Shown: positions 1-9,131, counted from the stretch's first letter. The stretch: 64,000 bases of DNA from Actinoallomurus sp963799975 (GCA_963799975.1 CAWCZF010000005.1:1-64000), one strand, 5' to 3'. Numbers and translations: made by a program. The notes: generated from the sequence alone by a model not told the origin.

Positions 1-614
1 TCCGCAGGTCCTGATCGGCTCTGACCAGCAGGTTCATGGTCTGAAGCGGCGTCGCCGCCGCGGGCCGCGTCGCGATGCCGGCCGGCGCCAGTAGGCGGCC
101 ACGTCGGCGAGCACACTGTCGTGTCCAGCTCCGTGCCGTGCACGGCGATGCCGCGGTACGGGCCGGGATCGGCGTCCTCGTCGTAGGTGTCGGGGTCGAC
201 CGGCCGGACGCTGACCTTCCAGATCCGCACGCTCAGCGCGAGCGGATCGCGTACCCGCGGGATGATCTTGGCGACCAGGTCCGGCCTGCCGTACCTCGAC
301 CTCGCACGCCGTATGGGCGTCGGTGGCCTCGTCCGTCAGCGTCGCCGCCGTCCCGTGCACGTACAGCAGGCCCGACCCGGACGCGATCGTGGCGGTGTTC
401 GCCGTCGCCTCGCCTGCGGAGGGGCCGATCGTCACGTGGCCCTGCCCGTTCGTCACCCGCGCCTCTAACGTCGCGCCGGGGTCGCCTCCACCCGCACCAC
501 GACCGTGTCCCCGGTGGTGACCCCCACACTCGCGGACCCGCCCCCCGGCGGCGCGTCCACGTACGGCGACCCCGTGGACGGCCCCCCGATCTCCGCCCGT
601 ACGACTTGGGCCAT
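1..614 (-). pseudogene. Frameshifted hypothetical protein, 3' end off the window
   Basis: The start ATG at 612-614 is preceded by a good ribosome binding site (GGGAGG, 5 nt upstream), and the product opens MAQVVRAEIGGPSTGSPYVD. The reading frame then breaks near 478, again near 290 and once more near 100. Stitching the three frames gives one continuous, Gly/Thr/Val-rich, beta-looking protein that continues past position 1 (last readable residues LLVRADQDLR). I do not recognise the family. Either the gene is decayed or this edge of the assembly has indel errors; the good ribosome site and sensible residues in all segments slightly favour the second. Confidence 0.4.
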
Positions 615-808
615 GACGCCTCCCGTTCAGCAGCCGGCCCCGTACCGTCCCCCTGCGGAGGCACCGACGCTCGGCGTGTTCACTCGATCACTCATCCTGA
701 TCCGATTTCCACCGCCGCGCCAGGCGGATCCGGTATTCGAGGGATATGTCGACCCCGCGGCCGGAAGCGGCACTGTGAGGACGGCCGGGGCGTCCCTAGT
801 CTTGGCCT

Positions 809-2101
809 ATGAGTGCGCAACTTCATTTCTCTCGCGAGCACACCGACGATCTGGCGTCCTTCATCGCGGCCTGCCCGTCGCCGTACCACGTGGTGGCGAG
901 CGTCGCCGAGCGGCTGGAGAAGGCCGGGTTCACCGAGGTCGCGGAGACCGATGCCTGGGGCGGCGAGTCCGGCGGCCGCTATGTCCTGCGCGGCGGGGCG
1001 ATCATCGCCTGGTTCGTTCCGGAGGGCGCGCCGCCGGAGACGCCGTTCCGCATCGTCGGGGCGCATACCGACTCGCCGAACCTGCGGGTCAAGCCGCGGC
1101 CGGACATGGGCGCGTACGGCTGGCGGCAGGTCGCCGTCGAGATCTACGGCGGGCCGCTGCTCAACAGCTGGCTCGACCGCGACCTCGGCCTGTCCGGCCG
1201 CCTCGTGCTGCGGGACGGCGGTACGCGCCTGCTCGCCGTCGACCGGCCGCTGCTGAGAGTGCCGCAGCTCGCCATCCATCTCGATCGAAGCGTCAAGGAG
1301 CAGGGGCCCGCGCTCGACCGGCAACGGCACATGCAGCCGGTGTGGGGTCTGGGCGAGGTGGATGAGGGCGGGCTGATCCGGTTCGCCGCCGAGGAGGCCG
1401 GAGTCGAGGCGTCCGACGTCGTCGGCTGGGACCTGATGACCCATGACGTCCAGCCGCCCGCCTACCTCGGGCGCGACGAGGAGTTCCTCGCCGCGGCGCG
1501 GCTGGACAACCAGCTCTCGGTGCACGCCGCGACCGCCGCCCTCGCCGCGGTCGCGGGTTCGGCCGACCTGCCTTACGTGCCGGTGCTGGCCGCGTTCGAC
1601 CACGAGGAGAACGGCAGCGAGTCCGACACCGGCGCCGGCGGGCCGCTGCTCGGCAGGGTCCTGGAGCGGTCGGTCGTCGTACGCGGCGGCTCGTACGAGG
1701 ATCGGGCGCGTGCCTTCGCCGGGACCGTCTGCGTGTCCGCCGACACCGGCCACGCCGTGCACCCGAACTACGCGGACCGGCACGACCCGACGCACCGGCC
1801 GATGCCGGGCGGCGGCCCGATCCTCAAGGTCAACGTCAACCAGCGGTACGCGACCGACGGCGCGGGGCGCGGGATGTTCATCGCGGCGTGCGAGCGTGCG
1901 GGCGTGCCGCTCCAGGACTTCGTCTCCAACAACGCGATGCCGTGCGGCACGACGATCGGCCCGATCACGGCCGCCCGGCACGGCATCACCACGGTGGACG
2001 TGGGTGTGCCGATGCTGTCGATGCACTCCGCCCGCGAACTCTGCGGCGCGGACGACCCGTTCCTGCTGGCGAACGCGCTGAAGGCGTTCCTGGAGGCATG
2101 A
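809..2101 (+). CDS. apeB: M18 family aminopeptidase (ApeB-like)
   Basis: This 430-residue protein has the length and motif order of M18 zinc aminopeptidases, cytosolic enzymes that remove N-terminal residues from peptides. Visible metal and catalytic motifs are GAHTDSPNLRVKP (about residue 83), LDNQLS, DHEENGSESDTGA (the Glu-Glu pair), DTGHAVHPNY and the C-terminal MLSMHSARE histidine. All expected ligand motifs are present, so it should be active. No Shine-Dalgarno sequence precedes the ATG; a TAGTCT hexamer ends 5 nt upstream, so the mRNA may be leaderless. It is monocistronic and ends at a strong terminator shared with the converging LUD gene. Confidence 0.92.
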   Translation: MSAQLHFSREHTDDLASFIAACPSPYHVVASVAERLEKAGFTEVAETDAWGGESGGRYVLRGGAIIAWFVPEGAPPETPFRIVGAHTDSPNLRVKPRPDMGAYGWRQVAVEIYGGPLLNSWLDRDLGLSGRLVLRDGGTRLLAVDRPLLRVPQLAIHLDRSVKEQGPALDRQRHMQPVWGLGEVDEGGLIRFAAEEAGVEASDVVGWDLMTHDVQPPAYLGRDEEFLAAARLDNQLSVHAATAALAAVAGSADLPYVPVLAAFDHEENGSESDTGAGGPLLGRVLERSVVVRGGSYEDRARAFAGTVCVSADTGHAVHPNYADRHDPTHRPMPGGGPILKVNVNQRYATDGAGRGMFIAACERAGVPLQDFVSNNAMPCGTTIGPITAARHGITTVDVGVPMLSMHSARELCGADDPFLLANALKAFLEA

Positions 2102-2115
2102 GAGATCACCCTGCC

Positions 2116-2158
2116 GCCACCAGGAGTCACCCGGTCTCGCCGGATGACTCCTGGTGGC
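2116..2158. terminator. Bidirectional terminator between apeB and LUD gene
   Basis: A perfect 14-bp inverted repeat (arms 2116-2129 and 2145-2158) with extra CCGG/CCGG pairing inside the loop lies exactly between two converging stop codons. It can serve both strands. Confidence 0.85.
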
Positions 2159-2159
2159 C

Positions 2160-2789
2160 TCAGAATCCGGCGGCCTCGCGGAGCAGCAGGACGGTGCCGC
2201 GCCCGGGATGGGGTTCCGCGTGGAGGACGAGGACGCGGTTGACGGCGCTGGGCCCCCCGTAGACCTCCATGGCGCGCTTGTACTCGAGCGGGAGGCAGTG
2301 CTCGTCGACGCGGCGCAGTGCGGTGTCGAGGTCGGGTACCACCTTCTGCGCTCCGACGATCAAGATCATGCGAGCGGAGCCGCCGGCGTAGCCGGGCAGC
2401 TGGCTTCCGCTGGCCGAGGCGACCACGAGGGAGCCGGTCTCGGTGACCGCGGCGACGCTGCCCACGATGACGTCGGGGGCGGCCAGCATTCGCCGGATCT
2501 CATCCATCTGGGTGGCGCGGTCCATGGCCAGGCCGCGCGGCCGCAGGGCGTCGTACCGGCCGCTCTGGTTGACGTCCTCCTCGATGCCGGACAGGCGCAG
2601 CGTCTCGCTGGCCGAGGTGAACACGGTGGCGCCCTCGGGTATCAGCTCCTTGACGCGAGTACGCGCCGCGGCGGCGTCATCGAGGATCTCGACGGCGAAG
2701 TTCTTCTCCGCCAGCGCGGCGGCGACCCGCTCCAGGCGTTCGGCGGAGGCCGGTTCGGTGAACGATGGTGCCGGAACCGCGGTGGTCAT
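2160..2789 (-). CDS. LUD domain protein (LutC/YkgG-like)
   Basis: This 209-residue protein matches the LUD (lactate utilisation) domain family. It shows the typical GATVFTSASETL stretch, the VIVGSVAAVTETGSLVVAS core and the ILIVGAQKVVPDLDTAL segment near the C-terminus. LutC-type proteins assist oxidation of L-lactate together with LutA and LutB, but neither partner is nearby, so the lactate role is only a family inference; solitary LUD proteins are common in actinomycetes. The ATG at 2789 has AGGAGA 6 nt upstream. The gene stands alone and converges on apeB through the shared hairpin. Confidence 0.85.
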   Translation of the reverse strand: MTTAVPAPSFTEPASAERLERVAAALAEKNFAVEILDDAAAARTRVKELIPEGATVFTSASETLRLSGIEEDVNQSGRYDALRPRGLAMDRATQMDEIRRMLAAPDVIVGSVAAVTETGSLVVASASGSQLPGYAGGSARMILIVGAQKVVPDLDTALRRVDEHCLPLEYKRAMEVYGGPSAVNRVLVLHAEPHPGRGTVLLLREAAGF

Positions 2790-2930
2790 GGTGTCTCCTG
2801 TGCTTCGTGGCTGCCGTGGTCGTCAGTACGACAAGGCGACCGGCCGGAATGTGAGGTGCCGGCCTCACGTTCGGCTGCGCTGTCTTGTCGAAGTGGGGTG
2901 GGAGCAGACGACGGAGGGGGCCGCGACACC

Positions 2931-3866
2931 ATGACCACCGAGTCCGGGTCAGGACACGGCCGGCCGGATGAGACCCTGAGCGCGATCATGGGCGAGCGGC
3001 GGCAGCTGATCAATCTCGCCTACCGGCTCCTCGGGTCCCTGGCCGATGCCGAGGACGCCGTCCAGGAGACCTACGCCCGCTGGTACGCCATGTCACCGCA
3101 GGAGCAGGAGGCCATCGCCTCACCCGGCGCGTGGCTGAGCAAGGTCGCCAGCCGGATCTGCCTCAACGTGCTCGGCTCGGCGCGGGTCCGGCGGGAGACC
3201 TACGTGGGCGAATGGATCCCCGAGCCGCTGCCCGGACCCGCGGTGTGGGCGGCCGGGCAGCCGGGCGGCGCGGCCATGGACCCGGCCGACCGCGTCACCC
3301 TCGACGAGTCGGTCAGCATGGCCTTCCTGGTCGTGCTCGAGTCGATGACCCCGGCCGAGCGCGTGGCGTTCGTCCTGCACGACGTCTTCCGCTACCCCTT
3401 CGCCGAGGTGGCCGAGATCGTCGGCCGTACGCCGGAGGCCTGCCGCCAGCTGGCCTCCTCGGCGCGCCGCCGCATCCGTGCCGAGCAGGCTCCCGCGACC
3501 CCGGCGGCACGTCGGGCCGGCCTCGTCAGGGACTTCAAGCAGGCGTGGGAGGCGAAGGACATCGCGGGCCTCATCGGCCTCCTGGACCCCGACGCCACCG
3601 CGACCGCCGACGCCGGCGGCCTGGCCGGCGCGGCCGCCCAGCCGGTCGAGGGCGGCGAGCGCATCGCGCACGCCTGCGTCGACCTCGCCGAGCGGCCACC
3701 CGGCCTGACGCTCCTCGAACGCACGGTCAACGGCCAGCCCGGCCTGGTGAACCAGCGGGACGGCGTCACCGTGGCGGTACTGGCCTTCGACTTCGCGGGC
3801 GACCGGATCTCGCGCATCTGGGCGGTGCTCAACCCCGAGAAGCTCCGGCCCTGGACGACGGACTGA
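2931..3866 (+). CDS. ECF RNA polymerase sigma factor with C-terminal SnoaL-like domain (SigJ type)
   Basis: The 311-residue product has sigma region 2 at about 20-90 (LINLAYRLLGSLADAEDAVQETYARW), a linker, and region 4 at about 135-185 (VFRYPFAEVAEIVGRTPEACRQLASSARRR). These are followed by a roughly 110-residue SnoaL/NTF2-like C-terminal domain, the layout of the SigJ/ECF41-like groups in which the extra domain modulates activity in place of an anti-sigma factor. No anti-sigma gene adjoins it. The start at 2931 is set by GGAGGGG about 10 nt upstream; longer readings of the frame run back through unrelated sequence opposite the LUD gene and are not credible. The target promoters are unknown. 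Confidence 0.9.
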   Translation: MTTESGSGHGRPDETLSAIMGERRQLINLAYRLLGSLADAEDAVQETYARWYAMSPQEQEAIASPGAWLSKVASRICLNVLGSARVRRETYVGEWIPEPLPGPAVWAAGQPGGAAMDPADRVTLDESVSMAFLVVLESMTPAERVAFVLHDVFRYPFAEVAEIVGRTPEACRQLASSARRRIRAEQAPATPAARRAGLVRDFKQAWEAKDIAGLIGLLDPDATATADAGGLAGAAAQPVEGGERIAHACVDLAERPPGLTLLERTVNGQPGLVNQRDGVTVAVLAFDFAGDRISRIWAVLNPEKLRPWTTD

Positions 3867-3873
3867 TCGGCGG

Positions 3874-6800
3874 TCAGGCCTGGAGGAGCAGGACGTCCGC
3901 GACCTCGTTCGGGAAGCCGGCACGCAGGAGGCCCAGCCCGATGCCGGACAGCCCGCACATGAGCCCCGGCGTGGGTACGCCGAGCGGTACGCCGCAGCTC
4001 CAGCCGTTCGACGCCGCCGCGTCGAGCAGAGTGCAGGCGACGCGGGAGCACCGGTCGAGCAGGTCGTCGTCGCCGACGCGCCGCGCGTGGTCTGAGACGA
4101 TGAGGAGGTTGCCCACGTCGCCGTGGCACAGGCTGTGGGTGCGCCGGCCGGTCATCGCGTCGCCGAAGTAGGAACCCACCGTGGTGGCCATCGCGGTCTC
4201 CGCCTCGCGCTCGAGCGCCGCCGTACCCCCGGGAAGGCCGAGCCGGTCGAGCACGTACGTGCGGCCGTGCCGTTCGGGCAGCCGCAGCAGCGCCGACCTG
4301 ACCAGGCCGACGCCGGGCGCGCCGTTGCACCAGAAGAGCCCGTACGCGCGGTCGGGGACGTCCTCGCGCAGGTCCGCCCAGTTGCCTGCTTCGGCGTCGA
4401 ACCGGCTGCGTTCGTACCGCAGCGCGTGCCCGACGACCTCGGCGTACCGGGGGTCGGGCACCCGCGCGAAGAGTTCGGCGAAGGCGTAGGTCAGGCCGGC
4501 GGCGCCGTGCGACAGGCCGGTGAGCATCATCGCGTCGCGGCCGAGCGGCGAGGGCCAGGTGACAGCGCCGTCGCCGGATCGCCGCGCCCGCGCCAGGACG
4601 CTCGCCGCCGTACGCGCCGCGAGCCCGGTGGCGCGGCGTTCGCCGATGACGTCGCCGGCCGCCAGCAGCGCCAGCATGCCGCCGGGCGCGCCACCGACGA
4701 TGTCGAGGTGCCGGTCGAGCTCGGCGTACTCGGCGATCGCCTCGGCCGCGCGCTCGATGGCCTCGGTCCAGCGGCGCTCGCCGGTCAGCCGGGTGAGCGC
4801 GGACAGGAAGTACAGGCCCCCGCCGAGGATCCCGAAGCCGCCGATCAGGTTGCCGATCGCACCGGCGCGCAGCGGTGCACGGCGTGCCGACGCCGCCGTC
4901 TCGTCGAGCACCGCTTCCAGGTCGCGTGCCACCCCGTCGGCCACCAGCAGCGCGGCGGACCGCGCCTCCTCGTCGCCGGTCAGCACGCCGGCGTAGGCGA
5001 GGAACAGGCCGATGCCCGGGCGCCCGCCGTACAGGTCGACGCCCGCGCTCTGGAGCGTCCAGAACCGGTCGTCCTGCGGCGCGGCGCAGACCCAGCCGAT
5101 CGCGTCGCCGTCCCGCGTCGCCTGGCCCAGTACGGTGCCGGCGATCGCGCCCGCGGCGCGTACCAGCTCCGACGGCCGCGCGGGCGACGAGCCGAGCCGT
5201 ACGTCGACGGCCGGCCAGGCGGCGCCGTCCATCCTGAGCGTCGTGTAGGCGCCGCGGACGATCGCGCACTGCCGCCGCAGGTCCTCCTCCGACAGCGACG
5301 CGAGCCGGTCGCGCATGCCGTCGTACGGCGCGGTGGTCAGCACGCCGGCGACGCGGTCGCCGTTCCCGCCGACGAGGTCGCGGCCGTCCGGGGTGAACTC
5401 GAACAGCGGGATGTCCCCGCCGGTGAGCTGCGCGATCTCGCTCTCGATCAGGCCGGCACGGCCGCGGGCGCCGGGCAGGCCGTTCCACAGCCGGTCCAGG
5501 CAGATGAGGTGGTCGAGGCCGTCGCGCACGAAGTCGGGGTGCAGGGCGTCGGACAGCAGCCGCGCATACACCTGCGTCGGGCGCAGGATCGCCCGCAGCG
5601 GCGCGTGCCGGAACTCCTCCAGCACCCGGAGGAACTCCGGGTCCTCCCGGTGGCCCACGATCAGCCGGTACGCCGCCGCGAACCCGGACAGGACCGCGTC
5701 CTCGTGGTCGGCCGGGTCGACCGGCGTACCGGCCACGGTCGGCTGGTTCGTCAGCGACAGGGTCACCATCGGCCGGTCCATGACCATGCGCATCTCGTCG
5801 GTGCCGCGCTCGTCGAGCGTGAGCACCTCCGCCCAGGAGATCTGGTGCTGTTCCGCGCCGATGCCGCTGACGTCGACGCGGTGGCGGCGGCTCCGCTCGT
5901 CGCGTACGAGCGTCGCGAGCGGCAGCAGCCCGGTCGCGAGGACCGAGCGCCGGAGGAGCCGCGCCGCCGGGTCGTGGTCATCCCAGCGCGGCTCGGCGGT
6001 GACCTCGAAGACGTTCTCCTGGAAGAGCCCCTCCAGGTCGACCAGGACCGGGTGGTCGCCGCTGGCGATGATGTTCTCGAAGTGCAGGTCGACGGCGCTG
6101 AGCAGGTAGAGGAAGGCGAGCAGGCCGCCGGTGCGCCAGTAGAACGCCGCGGGGTCGTGGCCGCTCGACCCGTCGGCGAACTCCGCCCAGCCGTACGTCG
6201 CGCGGTCGAGGATCCGCAGGGTCCGCTGCCGGTGCCGCGGCGAGTGCCGGTTGAACCAGTCCAGCAGGCCGTTGAAGGCGGCGTCCGCGCGGAGCGAGCG
6301 CGGCTTGTACACCAGCCGTGCGCGTTCGAAGGAGACGATCGCCACGCTCTGGCCGCCCCGGTGGACGTCGCCCGCACCGGCCGTGATCCCGGTCAGCGTC
6401 CCGTGGCCTGCGGGAAGCAGCCCGGCCGCGCACAGCGCCTCGAGGTCGCGCGCGAGCCGTACGGCCAGTTCGGCGCTCCGCTGGACCCACCGGTCGAGGA
6501 TCGTGGCGACGTGGCGCGCCAGCACCGGATACTCGCCCCAGATCTCGCGGGCGACGCCGGGGTCGCGCAGCCGACGGCAGAAGTCGGCGAACCGCTCCTC
6601 GCGGCTCTCGCCGGCGAGCCGGCCCTCCTCGCGCGCGACGTTCAGCTCCAGGACCAGCGTGCGTACGGTGGCCTCCGACAGCCTTCTTCGCGGCTCCTCG
6701 GCGGTGAGTACGTCGCGCAGGGGACGCAGCGGAGCCGGGACGCCGGTCATCGCATCGATACGTGCGGCCAGCCGTGCCCGTGCCGCGGCCACCAGCGGCC

Positions 6801-7152
6801 GTACCAGGGTGCCGAAACCGCCGGCCTCGTCGTCGGTGGCGGTGCCGCCGCCGTCGCTCGCCGCGAGATCGGCGGTGAAGCGTTCCGCCCACGGCGGGGC
6901 CGCGCCGAGGCGTCCGCTCAGGGAGTCGGGGCGCTCGCCCAGCAGCCGACGGAAGTCAGCGGGATCGATGCCCGCGGCGCCCAGCCGTTCGGTGACGGCC
7001 GCCGGCGCGTCGCCTGCCCAGAGGTGCTCGGCCCAGAAGCCGTACCGTAGCCCGCCGAACTCCTCGTCGGTGACGACCACGCGGTCCGTACGCCGCTCGG
7101 CCAGGGTCGTCGCCCGTTGCCACGGAAACCAGTCGTCCATGTGCCCGCCCAT
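3874..7152 (-). CDS. lanM: Class II lanthipeptide synthetase LanM
   Basis: The 1092-residue bifunctional enzyme dehydrates Ser/Thr in a precursor peptide and then closes (methyl)lanthionine rings. The N-terminal two thirds is the DUF4135 dehydratase, with the active-site stretch AVDLHFENIIASGDHPVLVDLEG near residue 350 split around the DLHFEN motif. The C-terminal third is a LanC-like cyclase with GLSHGAAG (about 878) and the zinc ligands in WCNGAPG (about 939) and SLCHGDVGN (about 1007), so both halves look intact. Its substrate is very probably the lanA peptide 69 bp upstream. ATG 7152 and ATG 7140 are both possible starts, each with a G-rich stretch before it. No LanT transporter/protease is linked. 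Confidence 0.95.
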   Translation of the reverse strand: MGGHMDDWFPWQRATTLAERRTDRVVVTDEEFGGLRYGFWAEHLWAGDAPAAVTERLGAAGIDPADFRRLLGERPDSLSGRLGAAPPWAERFTADLAASDGGGTATDDEAGGFGTLVRPLVAAARARLAARIDAMTGVPAPLRPLRDVLTAEEPRRRLSEATVRTLVLELNVAREEGRLAGESREERFADFCRRLRDPGVAREIWGEYPVLARHVATILDRWVQRSAELAVRLARDLEALCAAGLLPAGHGTLTGITAGAGDVHRGGQSVAIVSFERARLVYKPRSLRADAAFNGLLDWFNRHSPRHRQRTLRILDRATYGWAEFADGSSGHDPAAFYWRTGGLLAFLYLLSAVDLHFENIIASGDHPVLVDLEGLFQENVFEVTAEPRWDDHDPAARLLRRSVLATGLLPLATLVRDERSRRHRVDVSGIGAEQHQISWAEVLTLDERGTDEMRMVMDRPMVTLSLTNQPTVAGTPVDPADHEDAVLSGFAAAYRLIVGHREDPEFLRVLEEFRHAPLRAILRPTQVYARLLSDALHPDFVRDGLDHLICLDRLWNGLPGARGRAGLIESEIAQLTGGDIPLFEFTPDGRDLVGGNGDRVAGVLTTAPYDGMRDRLASLSEEDLRRQCAIVRGAYTTLRMDGAAWPAVDVRLGSSPARPSELVRAAGAIAGTVLGQATRDGDAIGWVCAAPQDDRFWTLQSAGVDLYGGRPGIGLFLAYAGVLTGDEEARSAALLVADGVARDLEAVLDETAASARRAPLRAGAIGNLIGGFGILGGGLYFLSALTRLTGERRWTEAIERAAEAIAEYAELDRHLDIVGGAPGGMLALLAAGDVIGERRATGLAARTAASVLARARRSGDGAVTWPSPLGRDAMMLTGLSHGAAGLTYAFAELFARVPDPRYAEVVGHALRYERSRFDAEAGNWADLREDVPDRAYGLFWCNGAPGVGLVRSALLRLPERHGRTYVLDRLGLPGGTAALEREAETAMATTVGSYFGDAMTGRRTHSLCHGDVGNLLIVSDHARRVGDDDLLDRCSRVACTLLDAAASNGWSCGVPLGVPTPGLMCGLSGIGLGLLRAGFPNEVADVLLLQA

Positions 7153-7221
7153 TCCCGCCGGAAAGGAGGCGGGCCGGCCCGGGGAGTGCCCCCGCGCCGG
7201 CCCGCCGACGTCAACAACCGA

Positions 7222-7416
7222 TCAGGGGCAGTACCAGATCAGCGTGGGGCCGCAGGTGCAGTCCAAGATCGTGGTCGAGAATCGCGCCTCGATCCCCTCG
7301 CTCGCGGCCTGCAGGGGCTCGGCGATCGAGACCGCGCCCGCGGGGTGCTCCATCAGCGCGGAGCCGCCCATCCCACGCCGGTAGTAGGGGTCTTTCCAGG
7401 CGCGTACCGTTTCCAT
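7222..7416 (-). CDS. lanA: Lanthipeptide precursor peptide LanA (mersacidin/lichenicidin-like leader)
   Basis: This 64-residue peptide starts at an ATG with GGAGG 7 nt upstream and precedes lanM. Its leader begins METVRAWKDPYYRR, the RAWKDP motif typical of mersacidin/lichenicidin-type class II precursors, and contains an EHPAG segment. The C-terminal region after the acidic EGIEA stretch holds Ser47, Thr48, Thr49, Thr54 and Thr58, and Cys53, Cys55 and Cys63, enough for three thioether rings; the tail is TLIWYCP. There is no double-glycine cleavage site, so the leader cut is uncertain (after EGIEA is my guess). The product is a candidate new lantibiotic. Confidence 0.9.
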   Translation of the reverse strand: METVRAWKDPYYRRGMGGSALMEHPAGAVSIAEPLQAASEGIEARFSTTILDCTCGPTLIWYCP

Positions 7417-7476
7417 GCGATACCTCCAAATGCCGTGTCCCGGCTACACCACTGTGGATCGCGGGACCTTGAGGTG

Positions 7477-7505
7477 ATTCTTCAATTGCTATGACGAGTA
7501 GTCAA
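7477..7505 (-). promoter_or_regulatory. Candidate lanA promoter
   Basis: Read on the minus strand, TTGACT (7505-7500) and AAGAAT (7482-7477) are separated by exactly 17 bp. Transcription would start near 7470, leaving a leader of about 50 nt before lanA. The surrounding 7480-7620 stretch is much AT-richer than the rest of the window and also contains a perfect TATAAT at 7530-7525 with only a weak -35. Confidence 0.45.
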
Positions 7506-7654
7506 TATCTATGTTATTTAACGCATTATAAAATACGTTCGCGCGAGTCTCCCATCACATTTTCCAGTCGTCTGCATCCGCTATACAGCTCGATTTAAGA
7601 GTTTGCGGGAATATACGGATTACGAGCGGCCTCGCCACGTGATGCGATCACGTC

Positions 7655-8087
7655 GTGAATCAGCGACACCATGCGGAGCACGAGATCACCGTCAACGCGC
7701 CGGCCCGGCGGGTCTACGAGCTGCTCGCCGACGTGCGGACCTGGCCGCTCATGTTCGACCTCACCGTGCACGGCGAGGTCGTCGAGCGGAACGGCGCGTA
7801 CGAGCGGATCCGGGTCTGGTCGGCCACGAACGACGGGGCCAGGACCTGGACGTCGCGGCGGCACCACGACCCCGAGGCACTGACCATCGGCTTCCGCCCG
7901 GACAGGACCGCGCCGCCGATCGGCGGCATGAGCGGCACGTGGGTGGCCGAGCCGCTCACCGGCGGCACCGGCCGGCTCCGCATCCTGCACGATTTCTTCC
8001 CGGACCTTCGTACGCGACGCCCTGAGCGGGAGCAGCCGCACGACACTCGACCTCGCCAAGGCCCACGCCGAGGACGCCACCGGATGA
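7655..8087 (+). pseudogene. Aromatase/cyclase (SRPBCC, TcmN ARO/CYC-like), frameshifted
   Basis: From a GTG start the frame reads HEITVNAPARRVYELLADV, then WPLMFDLTVHGEVVERNG and TWTSRRHHDPEALTIGFRP. These match the N-terminal two thirds of the aromatase/cyclases that fold and aromatise type II polyketides. After RLRILHDFF (about 8000) the frame changes: the expected C-terminal helix is found in another frame (TFVRDALSGSSRTTLDLAKA) and stops at 8085-8087, with about ten residues of the usual linker missing. A one-base error alone would not restore the linker, so true decay is likely. No ketosynthase or other polyketide gene lies nearby, so its association with the divergent lanthipeptide operon is odd. 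Confidence 0.65.
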
Positions 8088-8277
8088 CACCCGTTACCAT
8101 TGCTCTGAATATCCACGCAAGTCGGTGGCTGGACATTTCATGTCCTCATCGCGGGAATCACCGGGACCGGCGCCGTGTTGACCGCCCAAAATCGTCGCCG
8201 AGCCGGCATGTTCACGAGCGTGCTCCTGAACGCAGGCGACCCGGCAGCCGATCGCGGCGATCGACAGGGGAGTGCAG

Positions 8278-9069
8278 ATGAGAGCCGACCATCACCTGGA
8301 AGTGGACGGGGCGACGCTCGCCTACGACGACACCGGCGAGGGCGGTCCCGTTCTCTACGCGCACGGGATGCTGCTCAGCCGGGCCGAGGAGACCAGGCTG
8401 GGCTTCACGGACTGGTCGCCGCTGACGGCCGTACGGCGGCTGGTGCGCTACGACGCGCGCGGTCACGGCCGCTCCACGGGACGGCCGCGATCGGCCGACT
8501 ACACCTGGTCCCACCTGGCCGGCGACCTGCTGGCGATGCTCGACCGCGTCGCGCCCGGCGCACGTGCCGACTGTGTCGGTGCGTCCATGGGCTGCGGCGT
8601 CCTGCTGACGGCGGCGGTACGCGCGCCCGAGCGGTTCGGCCGTCTCGTCCTGGTCATCCCGCCGACCGCCTGGGAGACCCGCGCGGCCCTGGCCGCGAAC
8701 TACGCGGCGGGCGCGGCCCTCGTCGAGGCCGAGGGCCGGGACGCGTTCGTTCGCCTGCTGACCGTCTCGCCCAGGCCCCCGCTGTTCGCCGGCGCGCCCT
8801 CCTACCCGCCCGTCCCCGATGTCACCGAGGAACTCCTTCCCTCCGTCCTCCGCGGCGCGGCAGACTCCGACCTGCCCGATCCGGAGGCGCTGCGGGCGCT
8901 CACCCAGCCGGTGCTGATCCTCGCCTGGGACACCGACCCCTCCCACCCGGTGTCCACCACCGAACGCCTCGCCGAACTCCTGCCGAACGCCGAGGCGCAC
9001 GTCTCCCGCACCCTGACCGACGTCGAGACCTGGGGCTCGCGCGCGGCCACCTTCCTCGAGAAGCCCTGA
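8278..9069 (+). CDS. Alpha/beta hydrolase
   Basis: This 263-residue alpha/beta-hydrolase-fold protein has an HGM oxyanion-hole segment (YAHGMLLS), the nucleophile elbow GASMG and the YDARGHGRS strand seen in small esterases, lactonases and haloperoxidase-like enzymes. The catalytic acid is probably in LILAWDTDPSHP; the last part ends in VETWGSRAATFLEKP, where the usual catalytic His is not obvious. The start at ATG 8278 is chosen because AGGGGAG lies 5 nt upstream; a GTG six bases earlier overlaps that site. The substrate cannot be told. It is cotranscribable with the next gene. Confidence 0.8.
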   Translation: MRADHHLEVDGATLAYDDTGEGGPVLYAHGMLLSRAEETRLGFTDWSPLTAVRRLVRYDARGHGRSTGRPRSADYTWSHLAGDLLAMLDRVAPGARADCVGASMGCGVLLTAAVRAPERFGRLVLVIPPTAWETRAALAANYAAGAALVEAEGRDAFVRLLTVSPRPPLFAGAPSYPPVPDVTEELLPSVLRGAADSDLPDPEALRALTQPVLILAWDTDPSHPVSTTERLAELLPNAEAHVSRTLTDVETWGSRAATFLEKP

Positions 9070-9131
9070 GGCACGTACCGCGCGGTACCTGGCGAGAGTT
9101 CCGCGAGCGGTGTCGGATCGAGGCGGGGGCG

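Noticed and set aside
4123..7050. A 975-residue ORF on the plus strand opposite lanM
   Set aside because: It is Arg/Gln/Val-rich with no domain and is the antisense shadow of the LanM gene, caused by the very high GC content.
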